Assembly (NCBI GenBank): GCA_002067795.1
Contig: MVQI01000019.1
Coordinates: 1 to 38,321 of the forward strand
Length of the DNA stretch: 38,321 bases
Origin: Methanosaeta sp. PtaB.Bin039
GTDB lineage: Archaea; Halobacteriota; Methanosarcinia; Methanotrichales; Methanotrichaceae
Direction: 5' to 3'
Positions 29,273 to 37,841 of this stretch are shown piece after piece. The position numbers and the translations under genes are program-made. The notes beneath the pieces are model-generated. The model saw only the letters and a list, made by a program, of their open reading frames with translations, made no database searches and had not been told where the DNA came from. Within the stretch, counting starts at the first letter, position 1. Each line of letters opens with the position of its first letter.

Positions 29273-29704
29273 GTTTTATTCTCCTTGGGACATTTATACA
29301 TATTCAAGGCTAGCAGATACATCTTTTATACTTTATGCGGAAACATCTTGAGAGGAGGACATCCACTTGAATCCTCTGATCCTTTACGAGCCACAACTAG
29401 TGTTTTCCTCCCAGTTCGTATTTAAGCCTATTTAAGAAACAATCATAATCATTCATAAGAATTCATAACGATTCTTCGATATGGATTTTGATGTGCCTGT
29501 CCATCGGTAATCGGTGAATAATACTTATGAAAGCATGCTTTTGGGTCCATCACCCATCCACGTCATCTGCTTGCCCATGCATACACGGAGATTCGACTCA
29601 CATCCCATCGGGTCCTGGGCAGGGGCGCGAGCCCAGAAAAGTGCTGGAGCCAGGCGATTACAAAGGTTAAAGTAAAAGATTATTCTAATTATATTCGTGA
29701 TTTG
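29273..29704. other. Gene-free stretch ahead of the methyltransferase gene
   Basis: No gene seen. It contains AT-rich near-repeats of ATTCATAA (about 29450-29475), a CTGGGC/GCCCAG stem with 10-base loop near 29616-29637, and at the end an AT-rich segment (AAGATTATTCTAATTATATT) that is the likely promoter of the next gene, which would have almost no leader. Confidence 0.45.
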
Positions 29705-30517
29705 ATGGACTATCTCTCCAGCGGATTCTCAGATGTCGATCGCTCTTCGGATCCATCATTTTTCGCTTCCTGCCTGATCACATTGAACTCCTTGACTTAC
29801 TTCCAGGATTACAAGAGAAAGAGCTTCGACCTTATGGGCGCCATTGAAGGTTCCAGGGTCCTGGAGGTTGGCTGTGGACTGGGATTCGATGCGATATCCC
29901 TGTCTCGGATAGTAGGAGGCTTTGGGAGAGTTGTGGCACTGGACTCAAGCCTCGGCATGGTAGAAGCGGCCAAGTCCAGCGCAAGACCCCTGGGCCTTGC
30001 GATCGATTTCATGCTGGGGGACGCAGGCCAGATGGGATTTCGTGAGGGGTCTTTCGACTGTGCAAGGGTAGACAGAACCCTTCAGCATATACCACAGCCT
30101 GAGAGGGTGCTGGCTGAGATGGTCCGGGTCATAAAGAGAAAGGGCCACATCGTGGCTTACGAGCCGGATTGGGGAACATTCACAATCGGTTGTTGTGACC
30201 GAAAGACAACTCGCAAGCTGACGGACTTCTGGTGCGACAGCTTCAGAAGCGGCTGGATAGGACGTCTCCTCTACAAGCACTTCAGGAGATTGGAGCTAGA
30301 GGATATCCGGATATTCCCAAGTACCCTGCTGGTCACCGATCTCAGCCTCGCCGAGAGGATTTTCGACCTGTCCAGGAATGCGGAGAGGGCGCTGGACTTG
30401 GGCCTGATATCAAAGCAGGAGGCCGAGGGATGGTTGAGGCAGCTCAGGGAGGATGATAGCAGCGGAGAGTTCTTCTGCTCGTATACTGGTTTTCTGGCTG
30501 CCGGCAGGAAGGAATAG
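29705..30517 (+). CDS. Class I SAM-dependent methyltransferase
   Basis: A 270-residue cytoplasmic enzyme. Motif I is SRVLEVGCGLGFDAISLS, motif II the acidic end of VVALDSSLGMVEAAK, motif III MLGDAGQMGFREGSFDCARV, and post-motif VRVIKRKGHIVAYEPDWGTF. This is the ubiE/methyltransf_11 type that acts on small molecules. The substrate is not evident; the region after motif IV (residues 165-230) differs from quinone methyltransferases. The ATG at 29705 is preceded directly by a TTG and no ribosome site, and an AT-rich promoter lies 10-30 bases upstream, so translation may be leaderless. Single gene. Confidence 0.85.
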   Translation: MDYLSSGFSDVDRSSDPSFFASCLITLNSLTYFQDYKRKSFDLMGAIEGSRVLEVGCGLGFDAISLSRIVGGFGRVVALDSSLGMVEAAKSSARPLGLAIDFMLGDAGQMGFREGSFDCARVDRTLQHIPQPERVLAEMVRVIKRKGHIVAYEPDWGTFTIGCCDRKTTRKLTDFWCDSFRSGWIGRLLYKHFRRLELEDIRIFPSTLLVTDLSLAERIFDLSRNAERALDLGLISKQEAEGWLRQLREDDSSGEFFCSYTGFLAAGRKE

Positions 30518-30610
30518 CTGAAAAACATGGAGAGATGATCGGAAAGACTGCGGTCAAAAGAGCAACCAATCAAACAGCTGAGAGCAGATCAGAATCCGAC
30601 ACGGAGTCAA

Positions 30611-30639
30611 CTACCCCCCGTGAACGGGGTGGCTTGTAG
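30611..30639 (-). mobile_element. IS200/IS605-type terminal hairpin (remnant)
   Basis: CTACCCCCCGTGAACGGGGT, then GGCTTGTAG: an outer stem CTAC/GTAG and inner CCCCGT/ACGGGG around a two-base loop. This closely resembles the right-end hairpin that follows tnpB genes in archaeal IS200/IS605-family elements (TCAACTACCCC...GTAG pattern). No tnpA or tnpB gene remains next to it. On the minus strand it would form the 3' end of the structured RNA candidate. Confidence 0.5.
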
Positions 30640-30930
30640 CTGCGCAAAAAGTCGCGCTACGTTTGGCCGGTTGACACAAAGTAGCGAAGCTCTGAGGGAT
30701 CATAGATCTCTCTTACCTGGCGACCCGCCTTGCGCGAGATCTTGACGCCGTTGTTGCCAAGTCTTTCCACTTGACTCAGATCATTCCCTTACGGGAATCA
30801 TGCCACGCAAAAGCGATTGTCTTTCGTTCACCGTCTTTTCTGCAAGCAGATCTTGCAGTGCCCTACCAGCTTTCGATCTCTCGAAAGCACGGCGAAAGAC
30901 TGTTTCCTGGCCGATCGGCGCCAGGGAACT
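30640..30930 (-). ncRNA. Candidate structured non-coding RNA of about 285 nt
   Basis: No protein gene fits, but nested perfect stems are dense. GTCTTTCG/CGAAAGAC (30819-30826 with 30893-30900) encloses CCGT/ACGG (30831-30834 with 30889-30892). This encloses two hairpins, CTGCAAG/CTTGCAG (30840-30846 with 30852-30858) and GCTTTCGA/TCGAAAGC (30869-30876 with 30881-30888), making a three-way junction. Beside it are CCTGGC/GCCAGG (30906-30911 with 30920-30925) and ATTCCC/GGGAAT (30783-30788 with 30793-30798). On the minus strand TTAAATAC (30952-30959) is a TATA box at the right distance for a start near 30930. T5 at 30646-30650, inside a GTAGC/GCTAC stem, or the terminal hairpin at 30611 would end it. 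It does not look like RNase P or SRP RNA to me. A TnpB-type guide RNA relic is one option. Confidence 0.5.
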
Positions 30931-30950
30931 ATAGAGTAATATGACGTAAT

Positions 30951-30960
30951 AGTATTTAAG
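30951..30960 (-). promoter_or_regulatory. TATA box of the structured RNA candidate
   Basis: On the minus strand CTTAAATACT lies 20-30 bases before the first base-paired stem of the RNA candidate. The divergent DUF7557-type gene has its own TATA-like AGTATATTA near 30995-31003, so two promoters face apart in this 80-bp gap. Confidence 0.45.
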
Positions 30961-31010
30961 CGATATGCAACAGCGCTAACCTTAAGTATTATCATAGTAT
31001 ATTACGCCAT

Positions 31011-31205
31011 ATGGGATATACTAATGTCAGATTGAAAACGGAAACAAGAGACCGCTTGAAGAGGTGTGGCTCAAAGGGTGAAAGCTATGATGACATCATT
31101 GTTAGATTGTTGGATGCCGCAGAAACTAAGGGGACGGCTTCGCTTTCATCCTGTTGCGACTCCGTCGCAACTCCCCCGGACTCGCAGTCCGGGAGACCAC
31201 CCTGA
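31011..31205 (+). CDS. DUF7557 / antitoxin-like small protein with a foreign C-terminus
   Basis: A 64-residue protein starting MGYTNVRLKTETRDRLKRCG, then SKGESYDDIIVRLLDAAE. These 45 residues are the complete DUF7557-type (VapB-like, ribbon-helix-helix) domain common in methanogens. The last ~20 codons (KGTASLSSCCDSVATPPDSQ...) are read out of three perfect tandem hairpins and have no family similarity, so the gene's natural end has been replaced by inserted sequence. No toxin gene follows. A TATA-like box lies 8-16 bases before the ATG, so the mRNA may be leaderless. It could autoregulate, as RHH antitoxins do. Confidence 0.75.
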   Translation: MGYTNVRLKTETRDRLKRCGSKGESYDDIIVRLLDAAETKGTASLSSCCDSVATPPDSQSGRPP

Positions 31206-31216
31206 AGGGTGGGGTC
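31153..31216. repeat. Three perfect tandem hairpins
   Basis: GTTGCGAC/GTCGCAAC (31153-31160 with 31164-31171, loop TCC), CCCGGACT/AGTCCGGG (31175-31182 with 31186-31193, loop CGC) and CCACCCT/AGGGTGG (31197-31203 with 31206-31212), the last extended by GAC/GTC. They are separated by only 3 bases each. The block covers the 3' end of the DUF7557 gene. The arrangement suggests a palindrome-rich miniature element or the end of an IS200/IS605-type element. Confidence 0.75.
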
Positions 31217-31467
31217 TTACCGCTGCGCCCTCTCCGACCCCTAGAGATAAAAAGAACTTAAAACAGATCACTTTCGGACCACGCACGGTGAAAAGGCTAA
31301 AATATCTGACAACGAAAGACCTACCTCAGAATCAAAAGTAGGGTGGCAGGGGCAGGACCACGTCCTCGCAAGATAGAGAGGTCCCGGCCCGCCGTGAATC
31401 ATATCATCAGCGGAGCTAGATGAGCTTTGCGGTATTTTTCGCGGTCTGCTCACCCAGGCGGTGGGAA

Positions 31468-31692
31468 ATGAATGCAATCAAGCTCGATAATATAGATAGA
31501 GAGATCCTGGACAATGTGAGGAAGTGTCCTGGCTGCTCCATAGCTGAGGCAGTGGAAACGCTTCGGGGAAGGCTTGTGGATAGTACCCTGCGGGCTCGCG
31601 TCTGGAAACTGGAGGCAAACGGGCTGATCCGCATCGAGCACCGGCCAAGGCGAAGCACGGTTGCGCTGTTTTGCACCGAAGGCAAACGATAA
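31468..31692 (+). CDS. Small winged-helix protein
   Basis: A 74-residue protein: MNAIKLDNIDREILDNVRKC, then SIAEAVETLRGRLVDSTLRARVW (helix-turn-helix) and NGLIRIEHRPRRSTVALF (beta-wing). It is typical of minimal Lrp/MarR-like winged helices. No ligand domain. Two cysteines, C20 and C23 (KCPGCS), lie at the start of the second helix. The ATG at 31468 is chosen over the in-frame 31420 because the first 16 codons are unrelated and GGTGGGAA lies directly ahead. Target unknown. Confidence 0.7.
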   Translation: MNAIKLDNIDREILDNVRKCPGCSIAEAVETLRGRLVDSTLRARVWKLEANGLIRIEHRPRRSTVALFCTEGKR

Positions 31693-31810
31693 TGGCCCAT
31701 AGTTGCATGCGGGGGGGTGCGGCCGATCACATGCAGCAGGTCGGCGACGATGAGACACAGCAGCAATCCTCACCAAAGGCCCCGACTGCCTGATCATCCA
31801 CCAGCTCGAT

Positions 31811-32359
31811 TCATGGCCGGCTGCCCTCCACCTCTTGCAGAAAGTTCCTCCAGCGGCGGACATCGTCCGCCGATCTGCGCAGGGCTGAGGCCTGGAACTG
31901 TCTCGACCTGCCGGTGGATATGTCCTTCAGGTCGAGAAGGGCCCGGATGATCCCGGCGGCCTCGCCGTATATCTGGCGTGCCTGATGGTGGGTCAGAGCA
32001 GCCTGCTTTATCATCTGCTCGTCCTGCATCTCCCTGGCTTTCAGCAGCCGGACGATTCCGGAGATCTGGGCACGGTCAGCGTCGTTGAGGTCCTTTTGGT
32101 GCACCAGCCTGCTCAGCAGCTGGTGCAGGTCAATGGACCCCATATCCCGATGGATCTCAGGAGGAAGGGAGAGGTCGTGACCCTCAACCTCATCGTCTAT
32201 CCAGGATTGCTCCAGATGCACCTGCTGCGGTACCTGAGCCCCTACCCAGACCAGCAGACGATGCAGGTCTGAGATCAGGTGAGCCCTCTCCTCTTCGGTA
32301 AGTGGAGCCGGCCCGTCATCTATGTCACGAACGATCCGAATTCTCATCTCATCTTCCAT
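31811..32359 (-). CDS. DUF5788 family protein
   Basis: A 182-residue soluble, mainly helical protein. LTEEERAHLISDLHRLLVWVGAQ, then DRAQISGIVRLLKAREMQDE, EAAGIIRALLDLKDIS and DVRRWRNFLQEVE match the DUF5788 family of methanogens as I remember it. A GTG at 32434 would extend it by 25 residues, but GGCGGG ahead of the ATG at 32359 and the family's N-terminus favour the shorter form. It follows the dehydrogenase gene by 78 bp and is likely co-transcribed with it. Function unknown. Confidence 0.8.
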   Translation of the reverse strand: MEDEMRIRIVRDIDDGPAPLTEEERAHLISDLHRLLVWVGAQVPQQVHLEQSWIDDEVEGHDLSLPPEIHRDMGSIDLHQLLSRLVHQKDLNDADRAQISGIVRLLKAREMQDEQMIKQAALTHHQARQIYGEAAGIIRALLDLKDISTGRSRQFQASALRRSADDVRRWRNFLQEVEGSRP

Positions 32360-32437
32360 TTTCAGCCCGCCGCCTTTACTGCCTGGCAAGTTCCGGCCAA
32401 ACTTTTCCGCCTTATACCGGCTATCGATACTCACAGC

Positions 32438-33292
32438 TCACAGGTCTTTGAGCACCCTGTACAACGCAGAGAAGTCTTCCTTCTCCACTCCACGGCAGAA
32501 GGTCAGTGCGTAAAGCTCCTTGACGACTGAGCCTGTGAACAGGGGACGGTTCAGGGACCGGGCCAGGTCCTGCAGGTAGTGAAGGTCCTTGTGTATAAGC
32601 GCGGATGAGAACTGAGGGGAGAAGTCGTCCTTCATCAGGCGGTCCCTCTTGGAGGTCAACACCCCCGAGTTTCCGGCACCAAACGACAGTATGTCCAGGA
32701 CCTGCGATCGCTCTATCCCTATCTCCTCGCCGAAGACCAGAGCCTCGGCGATCGTGGCCATGAATGAGCCCAAAACCAGGTTATTGACAAGCTTCATCCT
32801 GGTGGCAAGCCCCGGGTCCTTGAGGTAGAAGATGGCCTTTCCGATCCGCTGCAAAAGCGGCATGGCCCGTTCAAAGGCTGCCTCGTCCCCGCTTGCAAGC
32901 ACCGTCAGCGTGCCGAATATGGCCTGGTTGATGCTTCCGAGCACCGGAGCCTCCAGGTACTGGCCGCCCCGGGACGCAACCGACCTGTGGAAATCCAGCA
33001 CCTCTGAGAAGTGGTTTGTGGTCGTATCCACGATCAGCTTTCCTGAGAGGTCGGCTGCGAGCAGGCCATTTTCGCCCTCCAGCACAGATCTGACCGCCGA
33101 GCTGTCGAAGAGGTTGAGAACTACCACAGGCGTGCGGGCTGCCAGGTCGAGGGGGCTTGAGGCCACGTCGGCCCGCAGGCCTTCTGCCTTCGTTGGCGAG
33201 CGGTTCCAGACCACCAGGTCGATCCCCTGCGAGATCAGCCGCTCGGCCATGGTCCTGCCCATGCGGCCCAGGCCGATGAATCCTATTTGCAT
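32438..33292 (-). CDS. Beta-hydroxyacid dehydrogenase family (3-hydroxyisobutyrate dehydrogenase-like)
   Basis: A 284-residue NAD(P)-dependent oxidoreductase. The Rossmann signature is MQIGFIGLGRMGRTMAERLI (residues 1-20); W29-N-R-S-P-x-K gives the cofactor-2'-end loop, where N30-R31 suggests NADP preference. The substrate motif is APVLGSINQAIFGTLTVLAS (115-134), and the catalytic lysine is K167 in MKLVNNLVLG. All is intact. Members reduce or oxidise short beta-hydroxy acids or succinic semialdehyde/glyoxylate; the exact substrate cannot be read from sequence. It precedes the DUF5788 gene on the same strand. Confidence 0.88.
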   Translation of the reverse strand: MQIGFIGLGRMGRTMAERLISQGIDLVVWNRSPTKAEGLRADVASSPLDLAARTPVVVLNLFDSSAVRSVLEGENGLLAADLSGKLIVDTTTNHFSEVLDFHRSVASRGGQYLEAPVLGSINQAIFGTLTVLASGDEAAFERAMPLLQRIGKAIFYLKDPGLATRMKLVNNLVLGSFMATIAEALVFGEEIGIERSQVLDILSFGAGNSGVLTSKRDRLMKDDFSPQFSSALIHKDLHYLQDLARSLNRPLFTGSVVKELYALTFCRGVEKEDFSALYRVLKDL

Positions 33293-33521
33293 GGATCAGA
33301 TGTATGTGCCGTTCTGGCTAAAGCGTTTTGCCAGGGCAAGGTATTGCGGGATAGTATATTGCCAGGGGCATGCATTTGAAGGGATGATATGGAAACGAGG
33401 GATGAAGATCGATGACTTAGGGCGAGGCCCTCCTAAGAGCGACGACACGAGACAATTTTTCGACACAGGATGTATCCGTGCCTTCGCTTATTTTCTCCGA
33501 TCTTCAGGGCCTAACTGGCCC

Positions 33522-36500
33522 TTATTGTGGGATGACAACTGAGCCAACAGGATCGCTCAGCTGCCCCTCGATCCCTGTTTCAGTTACCGCGGAGATCCTA
33601 AACGTGTAGCTGCTCCAAAGTTCTCCATCCATTGAGTATCTGGGATCTTCTACCTCACCCACTTGCTTCAATATATCACGTTCAAGTTGGTACACATGGT
33701 AGCGATCAGCTCTAACTACTGGAGGCCAGACGAGACTAATATTGCCATTGGTTGCGTTGATGGATATCGATTGCACTTTACTGGGCGGCTTGATCTCAAG
33801 CGCCCTAGTTATTTTCGCAGGCGCTTTAGGGTTTTCGGCAACAACTTCAATCTCATAATCTCTTTCATCCATATCTACCTTTAGCTGGCCAGTTTCGTCC
33901 GGATAGAAGGAGAACGCACCATGGGTGATGAAGAAGAGTGGCTGATGGTCGTTCATCTGAACGGATACAAGCCCTTCGGCTTTGAAAGAAAGAGGCTGGT
34001 TCACAATTGCAGTTTCATTATCTTTCAGCTCTTCGATTCCTCCATCCTTGACAGGCAAGGGATCTGGACTATTGATCTCTTTGTGGTCGATAACATCTCC
34101 TGCAGTGTTGGCTATCACCACAATGTAGGGTTCTTCATGGGACAGCGTCCTCGGAAAGACTATTTCTCGCTCCTGGCCACCGCTCATATTCATAGATGTA
34201 TTGATGGCTCTTAGCAGGATTTTTGAATATGAGAACATGGACTGATACATCTTGACTGGAGCCATCGGCTGAGCATCAGGATTAAAATCAAGATGCTTGG
34301 ATGGATTCGCATATATATTAAGATCAAGTTCAGATCCACCAATATTTATTATTTTAAATGATATGTCCTGATCACTCAAGTCAATGTCTACTATTTCGAT
34401 GATAGCTTCATCAGTGATCTCAATAGCCTTTTCAGCTGAGCCGTATTGACCTTTGCACCTTATCATATACTGTCCTGTCTCTCCGGGTGCGGTCAATCTG
34501 ATTGATCCGATCCCTTTTATAACTTTGACTCTCTGGCTGATCTCATTAAATTCTACTATCGCTTCTGTATCCCCGGATGCCAAATTGCCGAATGAGTCGA
34601 ATATCTTTAAGCTGACGTCAAAAGAGACATTGCAGCCGATTCGATCTAAAGAATAAACGCTTATAGAGACAGGCTCACCTGGCTCTACCACCATCTCTTG
34701 GAGGACTGGAAGATGTTTTCCGTTCTTCTCTAAAATGCCATAATACCGGCCTGCTTTTTCTGGTGCTTTGATCTCTATAGGTGCATCGTCGCAGATCCTA
34801 TAAAGGTCCTTCATATGGTAGAACTCTCCCACAAAATCAATCAGAATATATGTCCCGTTATCGGAAATCATGATCGTATCCTCATGCGACGGAGCGACAA
34901 TGTCGTTTCTGGATTCAGCAAATACAGCTTCATCAATATCTCCGTCGAACAGGCCATTGGCATTTTTGTCAAAGAATAGATGCGGGTAATACTCGGTACT
35001 GTTGCTGCGAAGCAATATCACATCGCCTATCTCAGCTTCAAAGATCTTTAAAGTGCCTTCTGCAATATCTTCCTTCAAAGAAAAACCAGCCACGCTGTCA
35101 GCGCCGGCAGGCAGGAGGCTGACAACTTCTCCTGCCTTTGTAATGATAATTTGTGGCTGAGCAAAGGAAGAAACCTCGGTCTGAATCGTTAAGTTTTCCC
35201 CATACGTATTGCCTCCGGAAATCACCTGGTTCAATACCACGATGTTCAAGCCGTCTGTTAATTCGCCAGTTATCACTTCCTTATTCTTGCCTGTTGATGT
35301 GTAAAATGTGCTATAGCTTGCACCAAGTCCTGACCCGCTTACATGTTGGTCTATTTTCGTGCGCCAGATTCTTGTACTGTGCCCATTATCCGTCAAGACC
35401 GTTAACTCAGGTAATTCTACTGGAGGCGATGTTGGAAAATCCCATATTGATGAGAAGTTCTTGGTCGTTTCCCCATACAGATAAACGTCGATGTCAGTGT
35501 ACTGATCGTCCCATGTGACGTTTATCGTTACCAGATCCTGTCCGGAGTACAAGATCGGATAAAACCTTGAATCATAAAAGCCTTTTCCATCACCCTCAAA
35601 TCGGCCATAGATCTTGTTGTTCTCGTATATATCTCGGCCGTCTCCGATCAAGATCTCGTCTTTTCTGTAAGCAGCAAATGATACAGGTATGCATTGCTCC
35701 TCTCCGCTATGTTTCAGAAGGATCCTTCCCTGATAAATCCCAGTGGCATCAGGTACTGGGATTAAACAATGGGTTCTGTTGTTATCGATGCTTATCTCTA
35801 TATCCCATGGCACCCAGGAATAGGTCTCTACCATAAGATGGACTTCATCGTTTTGCGTAGCGTTTTTCCGTTTGAGATATGCGACGATCCCATCACTAAT
35901 CCGGTTGGCGGGATTGTTAACCCTAACCTCGGAGGTGAATACGGAGCCCCAATCACCGATGGCTATGGTCTCCAGTTCGCTCTCTTGTGTATCTTCATAG
36001 AGGCCTCTATCCGATTTGAACCAGCGGTCTCCATTTATATCCTTCCAATTGTAGAGGATCAGATCGTATCCTTCACAGAGCTCCCAGTCCGCAAGACAGA
36101 CCTTGGTGTTTCTGTCGATTCTCGAATAATAGAAGGACGCCTTCAAGAGGTCGCAGGAGAGCATCTCATCAGGTATTTCCAATAGGCTCATCTTTTCGGG
36201 TTCTAAGATGAATTCTCTCTTGGCTTTCTTCATCAGCTTCTGTGGTTTCAAGGTAATGTCTTCGCCCGAATAATTGGTTATGGTGAAGTTGAAATCCAGC
36301 CTAGATCCGGCTCTTACTGGTGGAGTCACCAATAGCGCTGGTTCCACCAATACTCCATCCTTTTTCGACGCGATCTGAACAGCTCTCTTGGCGTTTATGA
36401 GCCCTGAGCCTTGAGCGAATACCTCTTCGTCGATGTTGGTGGCAGAGGACATCAGGATGTCCCTGGCCTTCTCAGAGGTGGGGAACACACCATGTGCGTC

Positions 36501-37841
36501 CCTATAGGCCTGGTATATAAGGGCTACCAGAGCGGATGCATGAGGTGTTGCGCCGCTGGTTCCACCACATTTGTTCGACCATGATGCACGCCCGTTATGC
36601 GTTTTCCAGAGTGGTTCAGCTGTTGGCGCCCAATAGCCGGTTGCCAGGATGTTGGGCTTGATCTGTCCCAGCGCATTTGGTCCGCGGGAGGAGAAGCATG
36701 TTACATCACTTCTATAGGATGATCCATTCCACCACAGATCAGAGATGGCTCCAACATTGATCACATGTTCGCTGCAAGGTGCTCCACAGGTGCCATAGCC
36801 TGAGCCGTCATTGCCATTGCCGAATACTAATGTTGTGTTGGGCGAGATTACTTGTGTCAAATATTCCAGAAACACAGATGTCTCATCAGCTCCTTTCTCG
36901 GCTGTCGGGATTGATCCGCTTCGGCTGATTACATTTGCTTCATCTCCCGTATTTGGCTCTCCATCGTAGCCCAGAGAGGCCAATAGGCAGAACAGAATAT
37001 CGTTCGATCCGAGCGCTCTAACAGAGATAATCCTCGCATCGGGAGCCACACCCTTTACATTTCTGCCCTGGGCAGCTACAGTTGAGGCACACATGGTCCC
37101 GTGAGAATACGGATCAAAGTGAAAGGCCACCAATTCGCCGCTGCCTGGAACTTTTGCGTCTTGGCCAAATAACATGCGGGCCAATGGTGGAGGAGTTATT
37201 CCATCAGATATAAAGTAGATCATGCCGCCGGACTCGTCGGGATATCCGTCGTCGTCTCTATCCCAATAGGATATCTCGTCACCCTTTTTGCAGGCTTTGT
37301 CATCTCTGAAATCGCGATTATTATTAAGATCCACATACACCGTATCGTATATGCCGGGCGTATTCTCATCGACGACGAGTACCTTAACTGGCTGGCCGTA
37401 GAAGGCGAAGAGATGCTGGTCTGGGTGATCTCCGATGTGGTATCGCCCGCTCTTGCTTGTGCCAGTAACTCGATAATCGTCTACATTGGTAGAGGTGGTA
37501 TTTGCATACTGGGATCTGACTCCAAAGATCCCTCGTTGATACGAGGAAAGACTGTCCAAATCAATCACTATTGGCCAGCCATCATACGGTGAGCTCTTGT
37601 CCGAGAGGCGTGCCTGTGTGCCTATTAGATCCGGGGTTGCGAAGTCAATTCCAGAATCAATTATCGCTATTTTTACATCTTTGCCTGTGTATCCCATCTT
37701 CCAGGCGTCTAATACCCCAAATTCTTCTAAGCCTTTATATTTATCGTAAAGCACAGGATTTCCATCCGAAACTCCGGTAACGAGTGGTGAGAAAAGAGAG
37801 CCGGCTAGCCATAGGGCCAATATTATTTTCAATATATTCAT
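33522..37841 (-). CDS. Large secreted subtilisin-like (S8) protease
   Basis: A 1439-residue exported protease. Signal peptide at 1-23. The S8 catalytic domain spans roughly 40-500 with Asp62 (AIIDSGID), His247 (SHGTMCAS), oxyanion Asn342 or Asn344 (LVFGNGNDGSG) and Ser429 (GGTSGATPHASA), all intact. Between Asp62 and His247 lie about 185 residues, much more than usual, with calcium-loop-like VDLNNNRDFRDD and DRDDDGYPDES. The remaining ~900 residues are beta-sandwich modules, include another loop FFDKNANGLFDGDIDEA, and end with a fibronectin-III-like unit (QSISINATNGNISLVWPP, SYTFRISAVTETG). No C-terminal membrane anchor. It probably degrades or matures proteins at the cell surface. Single gene with an AT-rich promoter at about 37855-37900. 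Confidence 0.9.
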   Translation of the reverse strand: MNILKIILALWLAGSLFSPLVTGVSDGNPVLYDKYKGLEEFGVLDAWKMGYTGKDVKIAIIDSGIDFATPDLIGTQARLSDKSSPYDGWPIVIDLDSLSSYQRGIFGVRSQYANTTSTNVDDYRVTGTSKSGRYHIGDHPDQHLFAFYGQPVKVLVVDENTPGIYDTVYVDLNNNRDFRDDKACKKGDEISYWDRDDDGYPDESGGMIYFISDGITPPPLARMLFGQDAKVPGSGELVAFHFDPYSHGTMCASTVAAQGRNVKGVAPDARIISVRALGSNDILFCLLASLGYDGEPNTGDEANVISRSGSIPTAEKGADETSVFLEYLTQVISPNTTLVFGNGNDGSGYGTCGAPCSEHVINVGAISDLWWNGSSYRSDVTCFSSRGPNALGQIKPNILATGYWAPTAEPLWKTHNGRASWSNKCGGTSGATPHASALVALIYQAYRDAHGVFPTSEKARDILMSSATNIDEEVFAQGSGLINAKRAVQIASKKDGVLVEPALLVTPPVRAGSRLDFNFTITNYSGEDITLKPQKLMKKAKREFILEPEKMSLLEIPDEMLSCDLLKASFYYSRIDRNTKVCLADWELCEGYDLILYNWKDINGDRWFKSDRGLYEDTQESELETIAIGDWGSVFTSEVRVNNPANRISDGIVAYLKRKNATQNDEVHLMVETYSWVPWDIEISIDNNRTHCLIPVPDATGIYQGRILLKHSGEEQCIPVSFAAYRKDEILIGDGRDIYENNKIYGRFEGDGKGFYDSRFYPILYSGQDLVTINVTWDDQYTDIDVYLYGETTKNFSSIWDFPTSPPVELPELTVLTDNGHSTRIWRTKIDQHVSGSGLGASYSTFYTSTGKNKEVITGELTDGLNIVVLNQVISGGNTYGENLTIQTEVSSFAQPQIIITKAGEVVSLLPAGADSVAGFSLKEDIAEGTLKIFEAEIGDVILLRSNSTEYYPHLFFDKNANGLFDGDIDEAVFAESRNDIVAPSHEDTIMISDNGTYILIDFVGEFYHMKDLYRICDDAPIEIKAPEKAGRYYGILEKNGKHLPVLQEMVVEPGEPVSISVYSLDRIGCNVSFDVSLKIFDSFGNLASGDTEAIVEFNEISQRVKVIKGIGSIRLTAPGETGQYMIRCKGQYGSAEKAIEITDEAIIEIVDIDLSDQDISFKIINIGGSELDLNIYANPSKHLDFNPDAQPMAPVKMYQSMFSYSKILLRAINTSMNMSGGQEREIVFPRTLSHEEPYIVVIANTAGDVIDHKEINSPDPLPVKDGGIEELKDNETAIVNQPLSFKAEGLVSVQMNDHQPLFFITHGAFSFYPDETGQLKVDMDERDYEIEVVAENPKAPAKITRALEIKPPSKVQSISINATNGNISLVWPPVVRADRYHVYQLERDILKQVGEVEDPRYSMDGELWSSYTFRISAVTETGIEGQLSDPVGSVVIPQ

